A DNA stretch of 64,000 nt from positions 13,329,297-13,393,296 of the forward strand of contig SSBO01000012.1 in NCBI GenBank assembly GCA_005281725.1, given 5' to 3'. Position 1 is the stretch's first letter. Each line of letters begins with the position of its first letter. Source of the stretch: Wuchereria bancrofti. Lineage: Eukaryota; Nematoda; Chromadorea; Rhabditida; Onchocercidae. The position numbers and the translations under genes were made by a program. The notes beneath the pieces were generated by a model. That model was not told the DNA's origin. It made no database searches and saw nothing but the letters and a program-made list of their open reading frames with translations. This document shows positions 19,964-31,333 of this stretch, one piece after another.

Positions 19964-21614
19964 TTAATTCATCGAAATTGTGCGAAACTTTTGGTGAAGT
20001 TCGTTTGCATCATTTTGTCGTTCTGATAAATCTTCCGCTTCATCGTCTATTTTTGTCTCCGAAAGATCATATGTCCTAAAAGATAACTCTCTCATTAACC
20101 GTTAATTATAACTTCGACAGTAAAAGAATCCTAATTTTTTGTCATACATTCAGTATATTATTGGTGCTCCTTGCAGGATTATTGCATGCCTCAATATTAT
20201 TTGTTCTTATTATCATCATTATTTCATTTTTATTTTTTTGGAATAGTGATCTATTTCAAGGAACTTCGATCTCTTGATTTCGTAATAAAATGTTTTCATA
20301 CCCAATTCTTCATAACTTTTTTAAAAGAAACTAACGATTCGAGTCCTTCTGGAAGTATGCCCAATCTGAAAAATGTATTCCTCTTTTTAATTCAAATTTC
20401 GCACCTGTTTCAATTAGATAAACGTCTTGGAATTATGTCATTTCCTTAAAATCCCAACAACACTCTAACTTGTAACACTCCTTTAACAAGAACATATGCA
20501 TGCTGTTTCATCTTTAATCCTAATATATAATAAGATCAAATAATTAGCATAAATGTCAAGTTAGCAGAATATTTACTTTTTCATAAATATCATTCAATAA
20601 AGCCATAATTTTAAGCTTTCAAAAAATTAAATATAAAAACATACGAGCTGTGCCGTGAATGCTGACTAAAACGCGAATGATAATGGAGATTTTCGGCTGA
20701 CATATCAGCTACATTAACAACCAAAAAATTCATTATATCAGATAAAGAAATCAAACCCTGTAAAGAAGATAAACTTTTAAATTAAATAATTTGAGAAAGT
20801 GAGAACTTATAAAAGGATATTATATTTCTTCACATAATAAAATAAATATATGATTACTTGAGAGGAACGACAATGTCATTGCCTATGACATGCAAGATCA
20901 ATTAAAATCTGAAATCTGAAAAAATTTGTATTGTTACATTTGAAGAATTACTACTCTTCAAATCTATTCGAATCACCAAATTAATAATAGCATGAACTTT
21001 ATATATTCTATAATTTTATTAGCTTCAGACGTGATATAAAATGCTCAAAACATAAAATCTAGAAATTACCTCAATTGCGCCATTATCTTTTAAAACACAA
21101 AGTCGATGAACATTCCTTTCAACAAGTACTGTAATCGCTGTCCACAATGAATCGTTTACTGATATTGAAACGACACGATCTTTTTCAAGCTATAAAAAAG
21201 TAAAAAATAAGTAAATAATTTACAAAAATGTCAGAATTGGCAAACATTTTGAAAAAGCTGTTTTTGGATGATCCTTTTCAACATTGAACGACTTTAAATT
21301 TCATTCAATTTTTAAAGAAATCAACCGAATTATTGTTATTATTAATAGAGATGTTTTTTGTATTCCTATATAATATTATATATATATATATATAAAGGAA
21401 TAAACTGAACCCTGAAAGTATTCCGGAAAGCTAGTGCTTCTTCAACCGTTACATCAAGCTCATCAATTTTATCCTCTAACGCTACACCAATCGCATCGAA
21501 TCGTGAATACATATCCACAACCCGGAATGTATTATGCTCCACAACTGGGACACCGCTGACACCTTTATTTAGTAATATATCAAGACATAAAATTAAAGAT
21601 GTATCCGGATAGAC
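19964..21614 (-). CDS. aakg: AMP-activated protein kinase gamma subunit, 3' exons 10-13 (haplotype 1)
   Basis: These are the 3' exons of the gene whose 5' part (same haplotype) lies at 54845-63577. Exon 10 (21411-21614) encodes CBS3, with GVSGVPVVE and YSRFDAIGVALED. Exon 11 (21070-21189) starts CBS4 and contains NVHRLCVLKDNGAIE. Exon 12 (20645-20757) contains SLSDIMNFLVVNVADM. The proposed exon 13 (19964-20075) adds an acidic tail and stops at 19964-19966. Conserved Asp residues of the nucleotide-binding CBS motifs are present (RFDAI, SLSDI), as is the HR pair of CBS4. The subunit senses AMP/ADP/ATP for the heterotrimeric energy-sensing kinase. Exon 9 is not reached before the gap at 22145. 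The C-terminus is uncertain: a competing terminal exon lies at 20296-20365, and exon 12 could also read through to a stop 12 codons later. Confidence 0.85.
20296..20365 (-). CDS. Possible alternative terminal exon of AMPK gamma
   Basis: On the minus strand TTTTTCAG precedes a 70-nt open segment in the phase left by exon 12. It would replace the exon 13 tail with about 23 residues starting LGILPEGLESLVSFKK and ending in TGA at 20296-20298. Sequence around 20330-20440 is conserved with haplotype 2 (31700-31830) better than most intron sequence, as expected for an exon. It does not splice in frame to exon 13, so it would be a separate end. No homology to known C-termini is recognised. Confidence 0.35.
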
Positions 21615-22144
21615 CTGAAATGTAAGGTAAATTATAGGTTATGAACCTAATATCTCTCAAGCATTTATTTATCCAATATAATTACTTCACTTCGATATAA
21701 AGTTCCTACACCCACTAGTAAAACTGTGGTAATTTCTAATTCTGCTGATTTCTTGGAATGATACTCACGATCAATTGAATAATATGGATCATCAACATAT
21801 GGCTCATTCTGGTTCACTCTACAACAATATGGTTCATTCTTCAGCCTATCTATGATAGCGTCCGCTACGACAGTTATTTAGTACAAAGTTTCATAAATTT
21901 AGCTTAGAAACTATTTTCTAAATCAGTAGATTTTTTCCATCATCAAATCTTTTTATTTTGATGAAGAATTTTTGAGAAAAAAAACCATTAAAAACAAGAC
22001 AAAAAAAAAAAACTTCATGTTAATTTGTCAAATAAAAACAAACAACTAACTTTTTTTTAAGTTAAATCTATTCCATTTCTTGTTCAAATGGATGTTTTCT
22101 TTTTTTTTTCCGAAAAATATATTTACTTCATAGAGTTTAGAAAC

Positions 22145-22145
22145 N
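22145..22145. other. Assembly join (single N)
   Basis: Left of this N is haplotype 1 intron 9 of the AMPK gamma gene, cut at a point that continues uninterrupted at 56344. Right of it is the inside of a BEL/Pao element. The two sides are therefore not true neighbours. Confidence 0.85.
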
Positions 22146-22776
22146 TGGGATAGCGATTGTGATGACTATCCTACGGCAAAAACTCGACTATATCGTCTCA
22201 AAAGATTGAAAAAATGTCCAATATGTTTTAGAGATAATCACAAAGGAGAAGCATGCAAAGTTAAAAAACAATGCTTCTATTGCAAAGGTTCTCATAACAG
22301 TGCCTTATGTGAACAAAGAAATATAATCAGCTCAGAACATATGGCGCGTTGGGAGAATAAGACGCCAGGAAACTCTCTCCAATTCAATATGTACGACTCG
22401 AATGGAAAAACCAGGTGAAACATTACTGCTATGCAGAGGAATAAAAGTATTCAATCCGAAACAGCCTCAACGGAAATTGAAGGCCTTAGCACTATTTGAT
22501 ATAGGGTCTCAATTATCCTTCATTTCGAAAAAATTATCTCATCAATTGGAATTGTCCGAATCCGAAACCCAAATCATGAAGATATCCCCATTTGGTACAA
22601 ACAAACCGAAACGGTGTCCAACAACCGGTGCGCAACTAAGTATACAAACCCAAGAAAACGGGATTATACCATTGCGTGCTAATGTAATAGACTATTTAAC
22701 GAATGAAGTAGAAGTTGTCGAGATACCAACGGAGTCACAATTCCAAGACCTAACTAGCAAATGGGAAAAACCTTAG
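22146..22776 (+). pseudogene. BEL/Pao gag C-terminus and aspartic protease region, broken
   Basis: The gag end has two zinc-knuckle-like motifs, CPICFRDNHKGEAC and CFYCKGSHNSALC. The reading frame then shifts near 22402-22418 into a DUF1758-type protease segment containing LFDIGSQLSFISKKLS. The catalytic triplet reads D-I-G where D-S/T-G is usual, which would probably impair it. An in-frame TAG at 22774-22776 separates it from the following polymerase, at a point where the family continues with an ILIGADYFF motif. The gag-to-protease frame change could be a mutation or a programmed shift; this copy alone cannot decide. Confidence 0.85.
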
Positions 22777-24738
22777 ATACTTATTGGCGCGGATTATTTC
22801 TTCAAATTCATAGATCTACAAGAACTCAAGGAACTACATTCTGGACACATATTGGTTCGATCAAAGGTTGGCCCTATGATTGTAGGGAATGGTGATATTA
22901 ATAAACTTCGTAAGAATAATAAATATCCTACAAAGGTTACCTGTTCGGTTAATGTAAATATCAATTCAGAATTAGACAAATTCTGGAAGTTAGAAATGAT
23001 AGGCATCCAAGAATCTCCTACTGCCGATGATGATGAACAAGCTCTAAAGCATTTTAAACAAACCATCATCAAACAAGATGGGAGATACCAAATATGCTGG
23101 CCATGGAGAGATTCTAAAGAGAAATTGAGTAATAATTATGGACCATATCTTGGACGGTTGAAGAACTTAATCAAACGCCTACGATACCAATCACTGATTC
23201 AACTATACCACAACACAATCCAGGAACAATTACGATCAGATATAATCGAAGAAGTTTCTTCAAACGATGAGGTTGGTGTTATACATTACTTACCACATCA
23301 TGAAGTATTCACTCCTAGTAAAAATACGACCAAATTAAGAATCGTTTATGACGCGTCAGCGCATCACAAAGGATTCAGAAGCCTAAATGATGTACTGTAT
23401 CGAGGCCCAGTAATGCTACCAGAATTAATTGGAGTATAACTACGGTTTCGAATGATGGAAATAGTGATCACTGCTGACATTGAAAAGGCATTCCTACAAA
23501 TAGGACTACAAAAAGAAGAAAGAAATTGTACACGATTTCTTTGGCTGAATAACCCTAAAAAAGGAGCCATCGATGAAAATATAAAATGTTATCGCTTCAA
23601 ACGAGTTCACTTTGGAGTGATCTTATCACCTTTTCTGTTGGCAGCAACTCTAAACTATCATCTAGAGAGTTATGGCAGTGAACTAGCGGACGAAATAAGA
23701 AAAAATCTCTACATGGACAATATTACGATATCAGCAGCTAACACTGTTGAGGCGTTAAACAAATATGAAGAAATGAAGATAATTTTTGGAGAAGCCTCAA
23801 TGAACATAAGAGAATTCCTTTCTAATGATAAAGAATTCAATGAGAGAATACCTCATGATGATCTAAGTCAAACGAAAAAAGAAAATTTTCTCAGACTTAG
23901 CTGGAACCCTAGAAAGGATACCATAAACGTGACATTAAAACCATGGAAAGGAAAAACCTTAACAAATAGAACAGTCTTACAATTCATAGCATCTCAATAC
24001 GACCCGCTGGGTTTCCTAGTTCCTGTATTGATCAGATTTAAATTGTTTATTCAACACCTATGGAAAGAAAATATGTCTTGGGATCAATCCTTAAATGAAG
24101 CAGATGAACAAAAATGGAGAAAACTCATGACGGATTGGCCAACGAATGTAAGGGAAACACCGAGATTTGTGACACAAGTTGCAAAACAAACGGAATTTCA
24201 TGTATTCACGGATGCTTCAAATGTTGCTTATGTCGCAGCTGTATATATACGAACATCACCGTGGTCAGACGGTACATCGTGGTCAGACTCCAAATGTGCA
24301 CTTTTCTGGATCATAAACTATACAAAATTACTTCCACGATTTGTGCGGAACCGAGTAGAAGAGATAAGGAGATCCAGATTTAAATTAAGATATGTTCCGA
24401 GCGAAAAAAATCCGGTCGATATTGCAACTAGAGGGTTCACACCAAACAAACTCGGAAGATACGATCCATGGTGGATTGGACCCCAATGGCTAAATGAAGA
24501 AAAGGACAGTTGGCCAAAATGTAAGTTCAATTACACAGAAAATGATGAATTTGAACGAGCAATTATTACAAATTTAGCAATAACAACAAATCGAACTACT
24601 GAGAGAGAAGCGATCCACTTTATTGAGGCACACCGCTTTAGTAAATGGATAAAATTAAAAAAAACAACAGTATGGGCTGTTCGATTATTAAGCAAACATG
24701 TAAAAGGAATTTATATTGGTTGCGATCATTATCTATGA
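22777..24738 (+). pseudogene. BEL/Pao reverse transcriptase and RNase H, broken
   Basis: It continues in the protease frame after the TAG. Reverse transcriptase features are [22 protein letters not shown] and the active-site box YMDN (second Asp replaced by Asn relative to YxDD). An in-frame TAA at 23437-23439 interrupts it before the ITADIEKAF segment. RNase H is recognised by [16 protein letters not shown]. Its middle, with the second catalytic region, appears deleted between VYIRTS and [10 protein letters not shown], with an 11-bp repeat CGTGGTCAGAC at the junction (about 24260-24290). The frame ends at a TGA at 24738, in a different frame from the integrase. Confidence 0.88.
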
Positions 24739-26120
24739 AAGGGAATTGTATGACCAATTACGACTACCAGATAGCAGAACGGTTATTGATTCAACAGGCG
24801 CAATCACAAAATTTATCTGCAGAGGAAAAGGAAAGGTGGAGTCTATTTCGAAATAGATCTGATAACTTATGGAGATCGAATAGTCGTCTAGGAGAATCGG
24901 AATTAAACGACGAAAGCAAATATCCTATATACTTGCCGAATCACGATTGCATTACTGATCTAATTACCTTGCAACAACATGAAGACCTGTATCACGCAGG
25001 AATCTCCCACACTTTGTCCGAATTGAGATATAGATTTTGGATACCAAAGGGGAGAGTTGCAGTAAAGCAAATTATCTCCTGTTGTAGAACTTGTATACAT
25101 TGGAAGGCCAAACCATTCAAGTTACCACCAATGCCAAACCTACCGGAAAGCCGAGTGAAGCGTTCAAAATCATTCGAACATGTGGGTTTAGATTATCTAG
25201 GACCTCTTTCAGTCAAAACTAAAATGGGCGTTGTAAAAAGATGGATGGCACTTTTTACATGTTTTACAACTAGAGCAGTACACTTGGAAATGGCAGAAGA
25301 CTTGTCCGCGGAGAATTTTTTGCATGTTTTAAGAAGATTTGTTGTAAGACGAGGATACCCGAAGTTAGTCCTGAGCGACAACGCTAGTCAATTTCAACTT
25401 GTTTTCAAAACAATTATAGAGACAAACGCCAATTTCCTAGCAGAAAAGGGAATGGTATGGAAAAATACTATCCCAAGATCACCTTGGGGAGGTGGAGTAT
25501 ATGAAAGAATGATTGGACTCACAAAAGGAGCTCTAAGAAAAGCTATAGGGAGAAAACTTCTCAAGGAAGGCGAATTGATAACATTAACAGCGGAAGTAGA
25601 AGGGATTCTTAACACCCGACCACTAACATATGTAAGCTCCGAAGATTATAGAGTCGTACGTCCAATCGATTTTATTGCACCTACTTCAACATTGGACATA
25701 CCGATCAATTACGATAATGAAGAGGAAGAATATACTCCTAATCCACCAAAAACGAAGGATAAGCTACTCAAATACTGGGCCAATACCCTTAAAACACTAG
25801 ATGTTTTTTGGAAACTATGGAGAGAAGAATATCTTACAAGTCTCAGAGAACGAACACAAAAGGAATTAATCTGTCCTAGATTCGTAGAAAAAAGAATTCC
25901 GCGAGAAAATGAAATAGTTTTACTAAGCGAACCGGAAACGCCTCGCGGTATATGCAAATTAGCAAGGATAATCAAAATTAATAAAGGATGGGATGGGAGA
26001 ATAAGAAGCGCAACAATCCAAATGTCAAATGGGAAACAACTTGATCGTTCAATCAACAAGCTATGCCCCATGAGCGCCAAAGAACGCTCACTTCAAACCA
26101 AAAATGCTGTTGAAGATAAA
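24645..26120 (+). pseudogene. BEL/Pao integrase with DUF5641-like C-terminal domain
   Basis: This is the most intact module of the element. After [14 protein letters not shown] it shows the zinc-binding HHCC region (HEDLYHAG, then [11 protein letters not shown]) and the catalytic D,D,E residues in [16 protein letters not shown] and GGVYERMIG. The DUF5641-like region follows ([19 protein letters not shown] to [16 protein letters not shown]), which in Pao elements sits at the integrase C-terminus. The frame is offset from the upstream RNase H frame, so translation would require a frame change near 24700. It runs on into the envelope-like region without a stop. Confidence 0.88.
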
Positions 26121-27642
26121 TCCAATAGCTTCATGAAGACTTTACTACTGATGACTACTATATCATTGATGTCAGTACAGACAGTAGCGAAAACTAACTG
26201 CAAATGGACTTCCGGCATACCCTTTAATGTTCCCGAAAAATGGAACTGTGAAAAAATCTATGGGGAAAACGTTACTTGGCATAATATGGACGTACATACT
26301 CGCACTCATATACGAATACCAGCTATAAAATGCAGCAATATAACACGAACGGTGTGTACGAAAGCCTTCCTGAGACTAGCACTATCAGTAGTCTCAGATA
26401 AAACAACAACTTCTGTTGTAACTCCGCAATTTTGCCGAACTCTGTATTCTCAAACAAAAGTAACTGCGACCAAACTGATTCAATCTTTCCCTAACAAATG
26501 GATAACAAATAACGAAATACAGTATTCATATGGATGGTTGGGAGTTAAATGCCAATCGACAATAAATTTCGTAATGACAAAGGGAGAAATACTCTTCTAC
26601 GAAGGAAGAAGATTAGTTTCTAATCTTGATGATACAGACAAATGTATGGTGCAAGTACGTGACTAATACTAGTACCGTTTTATGGAACAGTACTGAAGCA
26701 ATCAATCAATGTCCATATAAAAGAATTGGAAGATTCAACACTATCAAATATGGAAATCACTTCATCATCAAAGAATTGCAATCTTCATTTATACTTGATA
26801 ACGAAACCCACTCAAGTACAATGAAAAATTGCAAATTTGACAATTCTTATATAATGAAAGGATATATCATCTTTGAAAGGAATACAAGAGAAGAAAGAAA
26901 CTTCACTACAAACTCAAATCAAGAGACAACAAACCAATTATTCATGATGGAAATGTCTCCAGGTGATACATCAGACCCCAATAACGTAAAACTCCAATAT
27001 GCCGTCGATTTATTAAGACAAGAGTTTATACAACAATTTGAAGATACCTACCAAAGAAGTTGTCAAAACAGAAATAATCTTCTTTACTTGATTGAAGCTT
27101 TATCGAGTCATTATCCCACCATTACAACAAGAATGATATTACAAAGGAGCGATGTAATAGCCAAAAATGAAAACGGAACATTGCTCATAGCACCTTGTAA
27201 AATGGATAGGCTTCCATTTCAAAACATCGAATTTAAAGGAGGACTAATAGATAAATTTGAAGCCGAAAGAATTAATGCGGGGCTAGAAATCCTAGCTCAC
27301 AAACACGAGATAGTTAACACATTACCTCATGAACAGAAGGATGAATCTCTATGGCAAGAAATCTCAGGACAAGAAGAAGAATTGGCGAAACAAATAGAGA
27401 GTGGATTCGAGAAAGTAACCAATTCGATACAAGAAAAACTTGAAGGCTTGATGATGCATTGGAAAGTAATCACTGCATGCATAATTATTGTAGCCATATC
27501 AATAGTAATAATTGCTCTTACACTGAAATTCAGATTTCTCCAATCTTTATTCTGCTCTTCTCGTAAGCGAGAGTCAAATTCAAGAGATATCATTCTACTC
27601 CCCACGATCCTATGTCAGTTAATAGAGAACTCCATTAGTTAA
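26121..27642 (+). pseudogene. Envelope-like glycoprotein ORF of the Pao element, frame-broken
   Basis: It follows the integrase domain in the same frame and opens with a hydrophobic signal-like segment (about 26130-26190). A Cys-rich ectodomain with several N-X-S/T sites follows. The frame changes near 26640-26665. The second part ends in a heptad-like helical stretch (about 27340-27450), a transmembrane helix (about 27465-27530) and a basic tail. This is the layout of a membrane fusion-type glycoprotein. I cannot assign it to a known envelope class (nematode Pao elements are known with envelopes of different viral origin). The homologous C-terminal part at 54263-54639 supports it being a regular element gene. 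This copy is disrupted and not translatable as one protein. Confidence 0.75.
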
Positions 27643-27742
27643 ACTCAATACCTTTTATTATACACCTGGAACCCCCTAATTAAAACTATCACATCAATTT
27701 CACACTCCTTCTCTTCTTTTGCCTCTTTTGCCCCGTTGGGAG

Positions 27743-28320
27743 TGTCGCGAATTTCAATTCGCAAAAATTCCAAAGGATATATGAAGTTGTTTCAATTATT
27801 AAACGATCGTATATCTAGTTTAATCTTTCGTCAAATTGTTAAAATAAGTGTAATTCTTCCTAGTTACTTCTGCCTGAGCAGTTGTAATGCAATTCATAAG
27901 AACTTTGATCTTTTAACATAATTGTAAAAGTCTTCCTAGTTACTTCTGCCTGAGCAGTTATAAGGCAATTTCTGAGAACTTTGATCTTTATGTATCTCTA
28001 TTAAAATAACTACAGCTAAACCACGCCTACTTTTTTTGATATATAAACTATACTCGGTGTTAAAAATGTTCAGTTGTTGATATTACTACGCTTGATTAAC
28101 CTCATCCCTCCTGTTATCTTTACCATTGGCAAATAAAGATTTAACTCATCTCTTTATCCACAACGTAACACACACAAACACACCTTATTCCCTACCAACT
28201 TGGTGCAACTAACCCTCCAAATCATCACGAACCTTCAAGCCTCTACACACAATATACAGACGTCCTCTACTTATTTCAACTATTGACTAACTACAAATAC
28301 TGCAACAAAACTCCACGACA
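27743..28320 (+). repeat. 3' LTR of the BEL/Pao element
   Basis: 578 bp beginning TGTCGCGAATT and ending CTCCACGACA, with TGTCG/CGACA inverted termini. It contains a 76-bp imperfect tandem repeat (27855-27930 and 27931-27993), a TATA-like TATATAAAC at about 28040 and AATAAA at about 28132, the expected U3-R order. GGGAG and a pyrimidine-rich tract precede it. The 5' LTR is not in the window, so LTR identity and target duplication cannot be checked. Confidence 0.8.
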
Positions 28321-31300
28321 TTTAGATTAAATTCAAAAAAAGATTAAATTTTTTGAAATTATATTCAAATTCTGATTAAAATTATCCCATATTTTAAAAT
28401 CAATCAGAAATTATCATGATCAGAAATTATCAGTGAATATTTCGGTGCAAAAAAAAGAATTATAATGAGGATCTCTTAGATTATTTATAACGTTTAAAAA
28501 TTTGTCGTTTTTTTTCTCTCTCTCTCGATGACAACAATATTTAATGAAAAAATGTGTATTGAAGGAAATTTTTCTTACTTTTTTTTGCAGAGACTAATTA
28601 ATTTGATAAACTATTTGTCTTTTTTATTGATATCATTGTAAAATAAAATGCATTGCTGCCAAGTTTAGATTCGAAATCTAATCTCATATAAGTGATAAAT
28701 GTAAAATTTAAAGGAAATTTGTTAAATCATTTCAAAACTCATTTGTTGATAATCGAATATCACTTCATTGACAAATCAAATTTTATTAAATCATTGTTGA
28801 ACGATTTGCAAATTGTTAAGAATTATCATATCTTATAAGTATACGTATACTAATAACTTATTATTAGTTATAGTTAGAAGTTTATTGAAGGTCTATATAA
28901 TACTTTTTCTCTTTTTTCAATGAGTGATATGCAGAAAATATATTTGAATGAGCATTAAACAATAAAGAAAACCTTACATCGAATGACTGACTAATTTTCA
29001 GTAATATTAGGAAAAGAAAAATGAGGCAGACAATATCAAATCATTTCAATTAATTAGAATATTAATTAGAATACTTTAGAGCAAATAAATCCTACAATTA
29101 AAAAAAAATCCAATTTCTAGAGAAAAAGAAAGGAAATTTGATAACTGAAATTTGGAAAATTAATTTTCAATTATGAAAATTATTAAAGTTGAACAAAACT
29201 TCACATAAAATAAAGTTTCAAATTTCTCCTGAGAATTAATAATTGTAATTCAACTCTATAATATTCGGAAATTTCTCACAAGTTGAATTATGCTGTATAT
29301 TCTTCAAATGTAACTTCAAAAAATGATGCATACGTTGACAACTGATACTAAAGTTTCAATCAAGATATTAAAGTATGTAAGTTAAACACTTCCACTTTAA
29401 CTTTTGATCTTTTTAAGAACAAATAATCACGATTTAGCATCTATATTGTCTTTTCATCTTTTCCTTTTTCTGATCAATGATTTTTGAATATTTATTGCGT
29501 TTTTTTCTGAATAAAGTTAGCATTATTCAAAACAATAAAAACTACGGACTAATAATTCTGAATGAAGAAGAATACGGCTAAATGGTAATGATTAATATGA
29601 TACATTTTCAATACTTTTCAAACAAACCATTAAAAAAACTTATTTTAAGACTTATACATTACTTTTTACAAGTTATACATTTAATCACTAGTGTGTTAAA
29701 ATAAAAAAGGAAAAGAACAAAACTGCGCATGTATAAACAAAAATATAACAAAAGAATTTTACAGATGAAATAATACATCTATGTTAAGTAATAACGCTAC
29801 TTATCATAATGAATGAAAATATTTATCATTTATCATTATCAGTACTGCTTATCATTCGCTTAGAAAAGTCAAACTCATATGAGTATCATTTTAGCAATAA
29901 AGTAAATCGCGTATGTAACAATATTTAAAGATTAAATTTATCGCAGTAAATAAGATTTGTTCATTTAAACATTCGCAAAGTATCAAAGATATTTTGGTAT
30001 GTTTAGGATGCAAAAATGTATGACAATTACCAGTACAGGTATTCCTAAGATTAAATTATAGTCAGGATGACTGATTACTTATATGAGCAATTATTCAAGG
30101 TAAGCTACCGTACGTTGAAAATCTTTGAGCTATAAGAAAAATCAAAAATATACAGAAATAAACAAATCCTTTTTTTCTTTGTTTTTTTTTTAATAACATA
30201 AAATAATATAGCAATGTAAAGGTATGAAGCAATTATAGATGAAAGAAAGGAAAAAGAAATGGAGAGAAGAAAAAAAAGGAAATATGACTAGTAATATCAG
30301 GAAATTAAATTTATTTCGCAAAAGTGCGAGAAGAAAAAGAGAAAAGAAAAAAGAAAAAGTAAATGTTATAAAATCATAATTCATTTCATTCTTATATTAC
30401 TATAACAGAATAATGAAAAGACAAAGTGATTCAGTATGAAGTGCTTTCATTATATTAACAAAAATATTCACCTAGAAAACACAATCTTATCACTAACTCA
30501 AGTAGCACAATTTAATCAGTGCTAGTAATAGAAATACGTCCAGAATATTTCAAATATACCAAAACATTTATTACTATTATTATTATTGTTGTTTTGTTGC
30601 TATCGGCATTGTTAAAATAAAAAAAAATATAGTTGTAAAAACAAATTTAGTATTCCTTTCTCTGCTTCCTTACGAAACAAAGTAGTTCCCCTTTCTCGAT
30701 AGTTCAGATCGTTGGCTTGTTTGCCTTCGATACTGGTAGATTCTCGAATCTGTACTGGTTCCGTTCTGTGTACGTGTACTGTGGCAGTCTTCGTGAAATA
30801 CTTTATTATTCAAACCTCAAACTTTGGTAATTAAACCACAGTTTAACATTAAAAATTATATAACATTACAATAACGAACTGATACATTACACACAAATAT
30901 AACTTAATTATAAAACGTTTAAAGATATAAGCAAGCTATACACCTCCCAACCGACTCACACCAAAACAAAAAACTATAATAAATGACTTTGTAAGGAAGA
31001 AAATTGGGAGGGACTTTATGGATGCTAAGGTTATAAAGTAGATTAAAATCATTTAAAACAATAATCTTTGTTCACTACGTTATAGCTTCGCATTGTGGCG
31101 ACAATAGTAATCCTATAGTGATTATTTAGTTATAACATTAATTTACCTTATCACTTAGCATTATTAGTTGATGGATGATGATTTTTCTCATATTATCAAT
31201 GTTAACATAACTAATACAATAAACTATGTTATAGAAGCAAATAAGGCAAAGTATTGTTAACAAAAAAAAAAAATTCTAATCATTCAAATACTTTTTTAAA

Positions 31301-31333
31301 TTCAATCAATACATGCAAAATGCAAATGATTAA
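28321..31333. other. 3' flank of the AMPK gamma gene, haplotype 2
   Basis: Alignable by eye to 17460-19960 with frequent substitutions and small indels, and no gene. The one large difference is the 470-bp solo LTR at 30634-31103, absent from haplotype 1. Confidence 0.75.
30634..31103 (-). mobile_element. Solo LTR (470 bp) containing an SL1-like leader, haplotype 2 only
   Basis: Flanked by perfect 5-bp target duplications ATAGT (30629-30633 and 31104-31108). Haplotype 1 at about 19786-19796 has the single uninterrupted copy. Ends are TGT...ACA; read on the minus strand it begins TGTCGCCACAATGCG, like Pao LTRs (TGTCGCG). On that strand a 22-nt segment at 30837-30816 matches the nematode SL1 leader at 21 of 22 positions (one C to A), followed closely by AATAAA (about 30808-30803). 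A solo LTR from a BEL/Pao-type element is the best reading. Confidence 0.85.

Larger units (their letters stand above)
22146..28320 (+). mobile_element. Degenerate BEL/Pao LTR retrotransposon with envelope-like ORF and 3' LTR
   Basis: The order gag zinc knuckles, protease, reverse transcriptase, RNase H, integrase, DUF5641-like domain, envelope-like ORF, LTR is that of BEL/Pao elements. The 5' LTR and most of gag are missing because a contig starts inside the element. Coding is broken by frame changes near 22400, 24700 and 26650, in-frame stops at 22774-22776 and 23437-23439, and a deletion within RNase H, so this copy is dead for autonomous movement. The 3' LTR is at 27743-28320. Sequence from 28321 on is the 3' flank of the AMPK gamma gene (haplotype 2). 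The homologous haplotype 1 sequence near 17440-17465 lacks the element, so it is an insertion polymorphic between the two copies. Confidence 0.92.
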
